NCBI RefSeq assembly: GCF_001310815.1
Contig: NZ_BAZK01000008.1
Coordinates: 310,001-374,000 of the forward strand
Direction of reading: 5' to 3'
DNA length: 64,000 nucleotides
DNA from: Pseudovibrio denitrificans JCM 12308
Lineage (GTDB): Bacteria; Pseudomonadota; Alphaproteobacteria; Rhizobiales; Stappiaceae
Position numbers and translations under genes: made by a program
In this document: piece by piece, positions 11,401-21,877 of the stretch
Position numbering within the stretch: the first letter of the stretch is position 1
Layout of the letters: each line of letters begins with the position of its first letter
The notes under the pieces: generated by a model
Database searches by the model: none
What the model was told of the DNA's origin: nothing
Seen by the model: the letters and a program-made list of their open reading frames with translations, nothing else

Positions 11401-14400
11401 TGGTGATGACTGGAGCTGCACGCCGTTGGCCGCGTTGGGAAGCTGGAGACGACAGCTCCTGACATTCAGCTGGATTTTGAAGCTGCGAGCCTCATCAATA
11501 GCGGCGAGGAAATTTATAAAGCTGCTCTAACCTACGGCTTAGAATTTGGACCACGCTTCCAGCGCACTCAAAACGTTTCTCAGGTCGATCAAGGTACCTT
11601 TATCGTCCATCTTTCTGCACTGGACGAAGTTGATCAGGTTTCTGCTTTCGGCATTCATCCTGCTGAGCTAGATGGGTGTTTCCATGGATTGCTGTCTTTG
11701 TTCAGAGAAACAACGACACAAAACAGCCGTCCCAAGGCTTACGTGCCGATCTTCTTTGATAAAGTTCGTCAATATAAATCAGGCTCATCCCCTGCTTATG
11801 TGCGCATACAGGTAAAACGTGCGTCTGATCTCTCAATTCTGGCGGATTTCCAGATCTTCGATGAAGATGACAACGTCATCATCGCAATCAGAGGCGGGCG
11901 TTTCAGAGCAACCGAGCTCGGCAGAAAAGACAATCCCTCTGATCTGATTTATCGCGTAGAGTCTGCTCTGCAGCGTAACCCATCAGCTCAAGCAAATAAG
12001 CTGGCCCACGTCTTCCCTGCGATTGAGGATTACGTTGCTGAAAAGTTCAGGACTGTTGAAGACGAAGCAGAGCGTGAAGCTTACTTGCTGCTCAACGCAG
12101 CAGCACAGCGGACGGCTTTCGATATCATCTCAAAGTTTGCCGATGATGATCAGACCGTCACCATCGAAAGCCTGCCTGTCAATCACCGACGCTATTTCAT
12201 CAATCTTCTGAGCATTCTGGAAGAAGCCGGTGCAGCAACAGACTGTGGTGCAGGTCGATTTGATCTGAACAGTGATTTTGAACTTCCAGAGTTCGATTTG
12301 CTGGTTGAAAGTGTGCTTGAGGAAAGTCCGAAAGATATCGCTGCGGCCACAATCCTTGCAACCACCCGCAAGCATGTACTTGAGAGTCTTCAACACGGTA
12401 CCGTTGATGAGGAAAACCTCGAGCATTCCAGCGCGATGTTGGAACAGTATTGGTATTCCTCTCCAGAGGCACAAACGCGCAGCAAAAGCGTGTCGCAATG
12501 GTTGAAGACTGCGCTTGCTGATTGGGATCTGAACACGCCACTACACGTTTTGGATCTGAGCGGCTCTGGCCTGAATCTGGCAAAGGATGTTCAGCAACTT
12601 CTTCCAAATCGGATCACGCGTATTTCTATCGCGGACAGCAATCATAAAAGTGCTGCACGCTTGACTGCCAGTGTCCTGGATGAGCCGAACATTACTGTTT
12701 TCGACACCAGCAATCAGGATAGCAATCACACTTGGGAAGCAGCGCTGGAACAAGGGCCGTTTGACATTATCGTCTCTTCTGGCCTGCTCCACACAGCGTG
12801 TCAGAGCGAGCTCAGCTCTTCGATAAGTTGGGGCAATCGCTCTCAGAAGGTGGCCAGTTCCTAGCGATTGAGCCTCTGACCGACGTCTTCCATGACGTTG
12901 CCTTCGGCTTATCTCAAGACTGGTTTGCAGGTTCGTTGTCCGATGAGTTCCCAGTCGGCCCACTTAAGTCAAGCAATGATTGGCTGGATCAGTTCGGTAA
13001 CACGTCTTTTGAGGCACCGATTGCAATTGAAGCACTGAAAGATGGGGCTTCCGTTGTTCTGCTTAATGCAACGTCTATTGCTTCTAAAGCTGAGCAGCAA
13101 CCAAATGCACGTCTTGATCTGACAGATAATGATGCTCTCCTTGTTCTTACCGGCAATGCAAAGCAGGAACAGGAGATCGCCAAGGCGATCAAAACAGACG
13201 AACGTCTCGCCTCCTGTAATGTCACTATCCTCGATGCTGACAGTGATCAGTTTGATCTGAATGAAGCAAGCGGATGGAAGACTGCCCTGGCGGGGTCTGC
13301 CTTCCTCGATGCTGATCAGAAATCGATCATCCACCTTTATGGCCTGGCTGAAACTGGCGATAATCCTGTCGACCAGGTGATGAAGCGCTGCGCAACCTGC
13401 GTCGGTCTTGTCAAAGCTTATCCGGGGCTTGCTGGGCAGCTCGCATTCGTTGCTCCTGGCGGCAGTGGTCACAGTTCAAAACAGGAAGCGCCAGTACAAA
13501 GTGCTGCATGGACGTTTGCACGTGTGCTTGGAAACGAAGCTCCAGAGCTTACACCTCTTACGCTGGATGTGGGGCTTGAAAAGTCCATAGAGGACATTAC
13601 CTCAGATGTTCTGGAAGCTGTGTTCTCACAAAATCAGGAGAACGAGCTTCTCCTACCGCATGAAAATCAGGTGGTTTCACGCGTTAAATCCGGTTTTGGC
13701 CAATCGTCCTGGGTGCCAGCAGAAAACGTTGAACTTAACTTCTCTGAGGCAGGATCCCTGAACCATCTGGACTGGCGCGGACAGGAGCGTATTGAGCTAC
13801 ACAGGATCAGGTTGAGATCAAGGTCGCAGCAACCGGCCTTAACTTCCGTGATGTGATGTGGACTCTGGGAATGCTGCCGGAAGAAGCTCTTGAAGATGGA
13901 TATGGCGGTCCAAATCTGGGATTGGAGATCTCTGGTACGGTTACCCGTGTTGGTGAGAATGTGAGTGATGTCTCAATTGGAGACAAAGTGGTCGCCTTCA
14001 CTTCTGGTGGTTACTCCTCTTATGTAACATGCCCTAAGTTCGCGGTCGCAAAGCTTGATCAGAGCCAGGAGCTGGTATCTGCTGCAACTTATCCTGTTGC
14101 CTTCCTGACAGCTTACTATTCTCTCATTCACCTTGGAGAACTCAAAGAAGATCAATGGGTTCTCATTCATGGTGGTGCCGGTGGCGTTGGCCTTGCAGCA
14201 TTGCAGATTGCAAAACACGTTGGCGCCAAAATTATCGCAACTGCAGGTTCAGAAGAGAAACGTGAGATTCTGCGTCTGCTTGGAGCAGACCACATTCTCG
14301 ATTCTCGCAGTCTCGAGTTCCCTGACAAGGTCATGGAAATCACAGATGGGAAAGGCGTCCATGCTGTTCTGAACTCCCTCGCTGGCGAAGCGATGGAAGC

Positions 14401-15988
14401 GAGTATCAACATTGTTCGCCCATTTGGCCGCTTCCTCGAGCTGGGTAAACGCGATTACTACGCAAATACCAAAATCGGCCTGCGCCCATTCCGTCGCAAT
14501 GTGTCTTACTTCGGCATCGATCTGGACCAGATCCTTCTGCATGACAGTGATCTGGCCCGTAAGCTGATTGAAGATGTTTTTGAGCTGATCAAAGATGGCA
14601 CCTTCACTCCACTGCCATACCGCGTCTTCGAAGGTCGCAATGTGCAGGATGCCTTCCGACTAATGCAGCGCTCCGGCCACATCGGTAAGATCCTGATTAC
14701 ACCTCCTCAGCCAGAAGAGGTCCGCGTCCCTCAGGAACGCAAGCCTCTGGAGTTCTCCGCTGATGGGCATCATGTTGTCATTGGCGGCCTGGGAGGCTTT
14801 GGTCTGGAGATCTGCCGCTGGATGGCGGACAACGGCGCACGCCGTATCACTCTGACAAGCCGCTCTGCAAACATAAGCGAGGCTCATGAGAAGCTGTTTG
14901 AGACACTTGCCAACAAGGGCGTTATCGTCTCTGCAGTCAGCTGTGATGTGACCGACCGGGCTGCGATCAACACTCTGTTGACCGAACTGCGCCAGTCTGC
15001 GCCAATCAAGAGCGTTACCCACGCAGCGATGGTGCTGGATGACGGTATCATTCAGCAACTTGACGAAAAGCGCTTCCGCAAGGTTCTGGAACCAAAAGTT
15101 CAGGGTGCAAGTCTGCTTGATGAACTGACGCGCGACGACGAGCTTGACCAGTTCATTCTGTTCTCTTCGGCGACAACGCTGATTGGTAACCCTGGTCAGT
15201 CTCATTATGTGGCTGCCAATGGTTATCTGGAAGGCCTCGCAAGAGCGCGCCGTAAAGCGGGCAAGCCTGCTACAGCAGTTGGCTGGGGTGCGATCGGTGA
15301 TGTGGGCTTCCTTGCCAGAAACGCAGATGTTTCCAACAAGCTTTCCCGTCACCTTGGTGAGGCAACTATCAAAGCACGCGAAGGCTTGGATATCCTGAAG
15401 CTGGCGATGGAACAGGATGATGGATCTGCCCCAAGCGCAGTTGTCCATATCGGCCGCTTCGCATGGGCTGCAGCACATCAGTCTTTGTCTCTGCTCAGCA
15501 AGCCTCTCTTCCAGGAGATCGTGGGCCGCACTGACGTTGATGGCGACAGCGATGGAGCAACAGACATTCTTTCCCTGATTGAAGGTAAGTCTGATGCTGA
15601 AGCCAAGGAAGTCGTTGCGCATATTCTTGCCGGTGAAATTGGCCGTATCCTGCGCCTTCCTGCGGAAGACATCTCTCATCAGCGCCCACTGGCCGAGTTC
15701 GGTATGGATTCGTTGATGGGACTGGAACTGCGCATGGGTATTCAGAAGCGTTTCAATCTGGAGATTCCGCTGGTTTCTATCTCTGGCGGGACATGCTTGG
15801 ATGATTTTGCAGCTCAGATTCTGCAAAAGCTCCGCAAACGTGAAGGTGGTGATGCCTCTGCTGAGGATGGCTCGCACAATGTTCTTGCAAGCCAGCACCT
15901 TTCTGATGATCTCGATGACGCTCAAAAATCAAGCGTGCGCGAGATCCTCGATACTCATCAAGACAAGAGTGCAAGAATTTTGAATTAA
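8429..15988 (+). CDS. rkpA: Multidomain fatty-acid/polyketide synthase, RkpA-like (KS-AT-DH-psiMT-ER-KR-ACP), three frameshifts
   Basis: One synthase of about 2,520 residues. KS (8435-9700) has active Cys in DTACSSS (codon 8936) plus ETHGTGT and NVGH. AT (10000-10900) has GHSIGE and YPFH, a malonyl-type signature. DH (11080-11750) has HVINGQMIFP and ELDGCFH. A degenerate C-methyltransferase (12500-12950) follows, then ER (13830-14690, GGAGGVGL), KR (14770-15320, GGLGGFG and YVAAN) and ACP (15600-15840, GMDSL). There is no thioesterase. Frames change near 11413, 12795 and 13797, each repaired by one added base with homology continuing. The start is uncertain: the frame opens at 8315, but the first 38 residues are not synthase-like, and GTG 8429 precedes EIVG. 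In rhizobia RkpA is needed for K-antigen capsule; here it likely builds a lipid released by the next gene product. Confidence 0.85.
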
Positions 15989-17349
15989 TGGCCAAGTCAG
16001 AAAAGAAAAAACTGAGCAAAGACGACCGTTTAAATGCTTTGAGCGCTGTGCGGCGCTCAAAGTCGGCTGCTCCTAAGCCAAAGGCAACCAAACCAGCTCA
16101 GACACAGGCAATCGCTCCAAAATTTGCTGACTTGCCAGGTTTCAAAGAAATTCGCCTTCAAAAAGCCGCGGCGGATCTGTTGCAGATCAACAATCCGTTT
16201 TTCCGCGCCCATGAAGCACGTGCCGGAGCAACAACCCAGATTGATGGAGAGACGTACCTTAACTTCTCATCCTACGATTATCTTGGATTGAACGGCCACG
16301 AGAAGGTTCAGCAAGCGGCAAAAACCGCCGTTGACCACTATGGCATCTCTGCCAGCGCAAGCCGAGTTGTAGCTGGTGAGCGGGTGATCCACACAGAGCT
16401 GGAAGAACTCATTGCGAAGATGCATGGTGTCGAGAGCTCTGTTGCATTTGTCAGCGGTCATGCCACCAACGTCACCAGTATCGGCCAGCTGATGCAGCCG
16501 GATGATCTGATCATCCACGACAGCTACATCCACAACAGCATTGTAACCGGCGCCAAACTCTCCGGTGCTGTGCGCCAGTCCTTCCCGCACAACAATCTGG
16601 ATGCCCTTGAAAATATTCTGGAATTGCGTGCGCACAAACATCCACGTGTACTGATTGTGGTGGAAGGCGTGTACTCCATGGATGGCGATTATCCGGATCT
16701 GCCACGCCTTATCGAGATCAAGAAAAAGTATGGTGCGTGGCTCATGGTCGATGAGGCACACTCCATCGGCATTCTTGGCAAAACTGGTCGTGGTATCGCT
16801 GAGCACTTCCAGATTGATCCAAAAGACGTCGACATCTGGATGGGCACATTCTCCAAGACACTGGCTGGATGTGGCGGTTATATCGCCGGCTGTAGTGATC
16901 TGGTTGATTATCTGAAGCTCACCGCTTCTGGCTTTGTGTTCAGCGTTGGCATCGCCCCACCAATTGCCGCAGCCGTATGTGAAGCCATTCGCCTAATGGA
17001 AGCAGAGCCAGAACGTGTTCAGGCAGCACAATCAAATGGCCAATACTTCCTGGAAAAAGCACAAGCGGCAAATCTTGATACCGGTGTAAGCCAGGGCTGC
17101 GCAGTGGTTCCGATTATGGTTGGTGATTCCTTGAAGGCAACCGTTTTGGCTGCTCGCCTGCTGGATCGCGGCCTGAACGTACTGCCGATCATTTATCCAG
17201 CAGTGCCGGAAAAATCCGCTCGTCTGCGCTTCTTTATTACGTCAGAGCACACTGAGGACCAGCTGGACCAAGCAATTCAGCTGGTGAATGAAGAGATGGC
17301 GACTTACAACAGCAACCCCATCTCCATACAGCAAGTCATGTCGGCTTAG
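15988..17349 (+). CDS. rkpG: Alpha-oxoamine synthase (AONS/serine palmitoyltransferase family), RkpG-like
   Basis: 453 residues, PLP-dependent. The core from about residue 50 has NFSSYDYLGL, GHATN, VDEAHSIGILGKTGRG and the Schiff-base lysine in TFSKTLAGCGG (Lys290). Enzymes of this family join an acyl thioester to an amino acid with loss of CO2, giving an alpha-amino ketone. A lysine/alanine-rich extension of about 50 residues precedes the core and may dock the ACP. The ATG shares one base with the stop of the synthase gene (TAATG), so the two are translated together. RkpG follows RkpA in Sinorhizobium K-antigen loci; the same PKS plus oxoamine synthase release logic is known from fungal fumonisin (Fum1/Fum8). 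The amino-acid partner cannot be told from sequence. Confidence 0.87.
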   Translation: MAKSEKKKLSKDDRLNALSAVRRSKSAAPKPKATKPAQTQAIAPKFADLPGFKEIRLQKAAADLLQINNPFFRAHEARAGATTQIDGETYLNFSSYDYLGLNGHEKVQQAAKTAVDHYGISASASRVVAGERVIHTELEELIAKMHGVESSVAFVSGHATNVTSIGQLMQPDDLIIHDSYIHNSIVTGAKLSGAVRQSFPHNNLDALENILELRAHKHPRVLIVVEGVYSMDGDYPDLPRLIEIKKKYGAWLMVDEAHSIGILGKTGRGIAEHFQIDPKDVDIWMGTFSKTLAGCGGYIAGCSDLVDYLKLTASGFVFSVGIAPPIAAAVCEAIRLMEAEPERVQAAQSNGQYFLEKAQAANLDTGVSQGCAVVPIMVGDSLKATVLAARLLDRGLNVLPIIYPAVPEKSARLRFFITSEHTEDQLDQAIQLVNEEMATYNSNPISIQQVMSA

Positions 17350-17366
17350 TTGACGCTAACCATTTG

Positions 17367-17395
17367 AATCAGCGCTGATAATTGAAGCGCTGATT
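17367..17395. terminator. Hairpin between convergent rkpG and rkpH genes
   Basis: Perfect 10-bp inverted repeat AATCAGCGCT (17367-17376) and AGCGCTGATT (17386-17395) with a 9-nt loop. It lies just after the rkpG stop and over the last codons of the convergent SDR gene, so it could end transcription from both sides. No long T run follows, so efficiency is uncertain. Confidence 0.55.
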
Positions 17396-18136
17396 TCCAA
17401 GCCGCCGTAACTGCCATGGCAGCAGTTTTCCAATCCGAATGCTCAAGGCAAGCTGCCACGGAAACGCATAAAACGCCCTCTTCCGCGCAATCGCCTTCTT
17501 GATCTTTTCTGCCGCCTGTTCCGCAGTGAACTCATAGGGGCGCCAACTCTTAAACTGATCTGCCATCGGTGTGAGAATATAACCGGGGCAAATCACCGAG
17601 ACGAACACTCCCCACTTATGCAAGTGATCGCGCATTGCTTCCCCATAAGCAATGATGCCCGCCTTTGAGGCCCCATAAGCAGGACCGTCTGAAATCGGCT
17701 GCATTCCGGCAAGCGAACTGATCAAAGCAATACGCCCGCTTTTACGCTTTTGCATGTAGGGGGCTACTGCAGTGAACAGGTTGACTGTTCCCCCAAGATT
17801 CGTCGCAATCTGTGCATGCGCCGTCTCGGCAGTTTCAACAGAACCATCGATGCCATGAGAACCCGTAATGCCCGCATTGGAAATCACCAGATCCAGTGAA
17901 ATCTCCTGCTCCAGTTCATCGATCCAACTTTGAACGGCTTGTGCATTGCAAATATCCAGCGGCTTCCAAAGCACCCGGCAGCCACGGTCCTCCGCAGCCC
18001 GCACAGTCTCCCCCAACCGCTCCTCATTTCGCCCGGTCAAACAAAGCGTTACACCCACCTCAGCATACCCCAGCGCAATAGCCTGCCCTAAACCCGAACT
18101 AGCACCAGTGATGAGAATCGACTTGGGTTTGAACAT
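17369..18136 (-). CDS. rkpH: Short-chain dehydrogenase, RkpH-like / 3-ketosphinganine reductase-like
   Basis: 255 residues from ATG 18136 (GGAGG 10 nt upstream); an upstream GTG at 18157 is possible but overlaps that ribosome site. Classical SDR: cofactor loop TGASSGLG near the N-terminus, NAG strand (SNAGITG), catalytic Ser in ISSLAG and YGASK (Tyr/Lys). The basic, partly hydrophobic C-terminus (FPWQLALSIRIGKLLPW) suggests membrane contact. SDRs of this type reduce keto-lipids, and rkpH belongs to the rhizobial rkpGHIJ set. I infer that it reduces the ketone made by RkpG. Unusually, it faces the rkpA-rkpG pair instead of following it. Confidence 0.8.
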   Translation of the reverse strand: MFKPKSILITGASSGLGQAIALGYAEVGVTLCLTGRNEERLGETVRAAEDRGCRVLWKPLDICNAQAVQSWIDELEQEISLDLVISNAGITGSHGIDGSVETAETAHAQIATNLGGTVNLFTAVAPYMQKRKSGRIALISSLAGMQPISDGPAYGASKAGIIAYGEAMRDHLHKWGVFVSVICPGYILTPMADQFKSWRPYEFTAEQAAEKIKKAIARKRAFYAFPWQLALSIRIGKLLPWQLRRLGNQRFNYQR

Positions 18137-18381
18137 GTTGAAACAGCCTCCAGACACTCACACCGCGCCATTCATGGCAAACAGATGGTTAATTTCCAAC
18201 GCGGTCTTGTAACTGCGCACAGCTATGACCGCATTCTCCATAGAAAACAACAGTGAGTTGCATCTGCTTGGGCAGACGCATTTGTTTTTTTGCTGCAAAT
18301 GGGGTATGAAAGCCCTCATATATGGACTGAGTATTTATTACAATCTCAATTCGATTTTGACGGAAACGTGGATAGAGTTTT

Positions 18382-19563
18382 ATGAAGTTTTCTAGTCGTT
18401 TAGCGAATGCAAACAAGATCTCAGATAAGTCTCGACTCTTTAAATCTGCAGCCGTCATTACACCTCTTCTCGCTCTACTAGCTGGATGCGCAGCGCTTCC
18501 GTCTGCAGGACCTGTTTCCTCTGAGATCCAAGCAGCTTCGTCTGATCGACGTGCCGAGCCTTTTGACTACCATCTGATTGATTTGGATGACAATGTTACT
18601 TCAGTCCTTTCAGCTTACCAGCCGAACGGTCTGGCAAAGGTGTTTACTGGCGGGAAGTGGGCGCCTAAGCATATTGTTGGGATCGGCGATACCGTGTCTG
18701 TTGTCGTTTGGGAACAAGGTAATGATCGCCTGTTTACTCCAAATGGTCAGGCCGGTGGCGTCGAACTCGGTCCATTCATGGTCAACCAAAGCGGTGCGAT
18801 TACAATCCCTTACGTCGGTAAGGTACACGCGCGAGGTAAATCTGTTGAGCGGCTTCAGGAAGCGCTCCAGGTGGCACTCGATCGCAAGGCAACCAACCCG
18901 CAAGTAATCGTAACTCTGAAGCAAAACGCCAGCAGCCTTGTGACTGTGAATGGTGCCGTTCGCAAGCCAGGTCAGTATCCATTAGATCTTAGCGGCAAGA
19001 AACTGCTTGATGTTGTCGCCAATGCTGGAGGCAATGCGTCACCAGCAACAGAAAGCTATGTCTCAGTCTCCCGAAATGGTAGACAAGCAAAACAACTCCT
19101 GAGCAACGTTTTCCTCAACAACGATGAAAATGTCTACGTGCGCCCGGGTGATCGCATTTTTGTCACACACGATCCGCAAACGTTCACAGCATTTGGTGCC
19201 GTACCAAAGGTTGGTGAGTACCCACTACAGGCATCCAACGTCTCACTTGTTGAAGCATTAGGCCGCATTGGTGGGCTGGATAAGAATGCAGCGAACTCTC
19301 AAGGACTCTTTGTATTCCGCTATGAAGATCCCCAGGTAATTACGCAACTTAAAACAGAGTATCGTGGCACAAACTCTGGCAGGGTTCCAGTGATCTATCG
19401 CCTAAACATGCGAGATGCCCGTTCCTACTTCAAGGGGCAGCTATTCACTCTTAGAGATAAGGACGTTGTCTATGTCTCTAATGCTTACGGGGCAGAACTC
19501 AACAAGTTTATCAGAATTTTGAGCGGAACTCTTGCGATTGGAAAAACTGCAAGTACATTCTAA
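18382..19563 (+). CDS. Outer-membrane polysaccharide export lipoprotein (OPX, Wza/KpsD family)
   Basis: 393 residues. Signal peptide with lipobox LLAGC puts the lipidated Cys at residue 36. The export domain (residues about 85-190, with IGDTVSVVVWEQ and ITIPYVGKV) is followed by SLBB-type repeats (VNGAVRKPGQYPLD; FGAVPKVGEYPLQ). Family members form the outer-membrane exit channel for capsule. Its promoter should lie in the 245-base gap shared with the divergent SDR gene. It is shorter than E. coli KpsD and closer to Wza/RkpU length. Confidence 0.9.
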   Translation: MKFSSRLANANKISDKSRLFKSAAVITPLLALLAGCAALPSAGPVSSEIQAASSDRRAEPFDYHLIDLDDNVTSVLSAYQPNGLAKVFTGGKWAPKHIVGIGDTVSVVVWEQGNDRLFTPNGQAGGVELGPFMVNQSGAITIPYVGKVHARGKSVERLQEALQVALDRKATNPQVIVTLKQNASSLVTVNGAVRKPGQYPLDLSGKKLLDVVANAGGNASPATESYVSVSRNGRQAKQLLSNVFLNNDENVYVRPGDRIFVTHDPQTFTAFGAVPKVGEYPLQASNVSLVEALGRIGGLDKNAANSQGLFVFRYEDPQVITQLKTEYRGTNSGRVPVIYRLNMRDARSYFKGQLFTLRDKDVVYVSNAYGAELNKFIRILSGTLAIGKTASTF

Positions 19564-19736
19564 GCTGAGGGATTTTGAGCACAGTATAAGCCTCGACAAA
19601 GCGGGTTGCCTCTAACAAGGCTTCTCAACTTAGCTTTGCATGGTATGCTGTGTTTAAAGTTCACTGTTCTTATTTTACGAGTTTGGCGTTTCCTTGCTTC
19701 GATGAGCATGTGATTTTGAAAAGGCAAAGATGCACT

Positions 19737-21101
19737 ATGGAAAATGGATCAACTGCAAAAGTTGCTGAGATTCGCCCTGAGGCGTCGAAGACTTCAGAAA
19801 AAGAGCCCTCAAAACCCGCATCTGAAGCAAGTAAAGCTAAACCAGCAGCAAAATCACCTTTAAAGAGGGTTGCTTCTGTTATTGCTTTGCCCATTGAAAG
19901 AACTGAGCAGCAAGGCAGTTCTGCTAAGACAGGTTTCTTCTATTTCAAAGGACTTAGACCTCAACACCTTCGGCGTCGGCTTTTGGCACTCTCTTTCGCT
20001 CTTATGGTCCTTCTTCCAAGCTTTCTGGGCGCTACTTACTTTTTGCTTATCGCTTCAGATCGGTATTCATCGACGATCGGTTTCTCAGTCCGTGGAATGG
20101 ATGGAACCTCTGCTGGAGGAGATTTTTTTGGAGCGCTGACTGGTTTGGCTAGCGTGGGAACAACCACAACAGATTCATTCATACTGATGGATTACCTGGA
20201 AGGCCGTGAAGTTGTGGAGCGACTTTCAAACGATGAAGACATCTTAAAGCACTTCAGCAGTAACGAGGTTGATTTTATTTATCGTTTGGAAGCAGAACTA
20301 CCAATCGAGGAGCTTGTTCAATATTGGCGTGGAATGATTAATACTAGTTTTGACAACACCTCAAGCATCATTGAAGTAGAAGTACAAGCATTTACGCCAG
20401 AGATGACACAGCGGATTGCCTCTCGTGTCCTCTCTTACGGATCTGAACTGGTAAACACACTCTCTCAAAATGCCCGCCGTGATGCAGTAAAGTTTGCAGA
20501 AGAAGAGGTTCGTCGCGCAGAGCTACGATTAAAAATGATCCGCATGCGTATGAAGGATTTCCGTAGTACAGAGAGCTCAATCGATCCAACCAAAAATGCT
20601 GAGGTTCAGATTGAACTCATAGCAGGGCTGGAAAAACAACTCTTAGATACACGCTCACGCCTTGCTACGCTTGTTGGTACAATAGACGAGAGCTCACCAA
20701 CAATACGTCAACTGCGTAAGCAAGAAGACGTTCTAATAAAGCAAATACTAAACAAACGCGATGAAATCAGCGGTAGAGAACCTGTACAATTAACCACTAT
20801 AACTAATGGAGCTGATCGCCTCTCTTCTTTGTCTTCATTACTTGCAAACTATGAAGAGTTAGTTGTAGAGCAAGAGTTTGCTCAGCAAGCTTACACTGCA
20901 GCGCTCGCTGGTTTAGAACGCTCAAGGGCTGAGGCAGATCGTCAGCAACGATATCTCGCAGTATTTAATCCACCTTCAAAGCCTCAAGACGCAATTTATC
21001 CGAGACGTTTGATAAACTCACTAATTCTATTCATAGGGTTATTAGCCATTTGGGGTCTGGTCACTGTTATCGCCTATTCTATCCGCGACCATCTTAAATA
21101 A
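19737..21101 (+). CDS. rkpR: Capsule export inner-membrane/periplasmic protein, KpsE/RkpR-like
   Basis: About 454 residues from ATG 19737; the frame opens at 19650, but the extra 29 residues look non-native. The N-terminal ~70 residues are rich in Lys, Ala, Ser and Glu, then comes a membrane segment (ALSFALMVLLPSFLGATYFLL). A periplasmic coiled-coil body with the RYSSTIGFSVRG start follows, and a C-terminal membrane segment (LILFIGLLAIWGLVTVIAYS). This two-anchor topology is the KpsE/BexC pattern. It bridges the KpsMT transporter to the OPX channel. The long charged N-terminus is unusual. Confidence 0.87.
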   Translation: MENGSTAKVAEIRPEASKTSEKEPSKPASEASKAKPAAKSPLKRVASVIALPIERTEQQGSSAKTGFFYFKGLRPQHLRRRLLALSFALMVLLPSFLGATYFLLIASDRYSSTIGFSVRGMDGTSAGGDFFGALTGLASVGTTTTDSFILMDYLEGREVVERLSNDEDILKHFSSNEVDFIYRLEAELPIEELVQYWRGMINTSFDNTSSIIEVEVQAFTPEMTQRIASRVLSYGSELVNTLSQNARRDAVKFAEEEVRRAELRLKMIRMRMKDFRSTESSIDPTKNAEVQIELIAGLEKQLLDTRSRLATLVGTIDESSPTIRQLRKQEDVLIKQILNKRDEISGREPVQLTTITNGADRLSSLSSLLANYEELVVEQEFAQQAYTAALAGLERSRAEADRQQRYLAVFNPPSKPQDAIYPRRLINSLILFIGLLAIWGLVTVIAYSIRDHLK

Positions 21102-21109
21102 ATTGAAGT

Positions 21110-21877
21110 ATGGAAAGCGTTATCATAACTCAGGCACGAGTAATTGGTGCACTAGTTCTTCGTGAAACAAGGACTGCATTTGGGGACACCCAGCTCGGTT
21201 ATCTTTGGGCTGTAGTTAATCCCGCGCTTAGTACTCTCGTATTAGTTCTCATATTCTCTAGTTTTGGCCGTTCACCGGCCTTTGGAACCAGTTTCGCATT
21301 ATTTTTTGCTACTGGGATTCTCCCTTTTCAAGCTTACACAAAGTTATCGAATTCACTCATGACAGCTATTAACGCAAGTCGAGGGCTTCTCAGCTATCCA
21401 TTAGTGAATGAAACTGACATACTAATCTCAAAGTACATCTTGTTAACTCTTACTTATTTTATGATACTGCTTGCTTTTTTTGGGTTAATCATATTGTTTG
21501 ACGATGCACCATTACCTTTGAAGGTTGAGGAATGTGCTGCTGCTTTCTTAGTACTTTCAGCTCTAGGTCTTGGAGCAGGTACAACAAATGCTGTTTTATT
21601 CAGACTGTGGCCAACTTGGAAGCAGCTGGAGTCAATTATTAGTAAACCATTATTCTTTCTCTCGGGTATTTTTTACGTACCTAGCGATTTTCCAACACAT
21701 ATCGTAAAATTATTATCTTGGAACCCGATACTTCACGGCATCGAGTGGTTCCGAGAAGGTTACTACGGAAACTATGATAGTATTATTTTGAGCAAATCTT
21801 ATCTTTTAGGCTGCTCCATGGCCCTCCTTCTGATCGGTTTTCTTGGCGAACGTTTATATCGAAAGAAATCTATCTAA
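21110..21877 (+). CDS. kpsM: Capsule ABC transporter permease, KpsM/RkpT-like
   Basis: 255 residues, ABC-2 type permease with about six membrane segments. LGYLWAVVNPALST near the N-terminus and FFLSGIFYVPSDFP plus WNPILHGIEWFREGYY near the C-terminus are typical of KpsM, BexB and RkpT. It moves lipid-linked capsule across the inner membrane. The stop shares one base with the start of the ATPase gene (TAATG). The gene and its neighbours at 20700-22400 are visibly more A/T-rich than the genes after 22533. Confidence 0.93.
   Translation: MESVIITQARVIGALVLRETRTAFGDTQLGYLWAVVNPALSTLVLVLIFSSFGRSPAFGTSFALFFATGILPFQAYTKLSNSLMTAINASRGLLSYPLVNETDILISKYILLTLTYFMILLAFFGLIILFDDAPLPLKVEECAAAFLVLSALGLGAGTTNAVLFRLWPTWKQLESIISKPLFFLSGIFYVPSDFPTHIVKLLSWNPILHGIEWFREGYYGNYDSIILSKSYLLGCSMALLLIGFLGERLYRKKSI

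Noticed and set aside
14660..15925. Long minus-strand frame of 421 codons inside the synthase
   Set aside because: Antisense shadow of a coding frame; no domain and odd residue composition.
8429..17349. Secreted polyketide antibiotic cluster
   Set aside because: Linked capsule export genes and the rkpA-rkpG-rkpH set fit capsule lipid better; no resistance, tailoring or NRPS genes are present.
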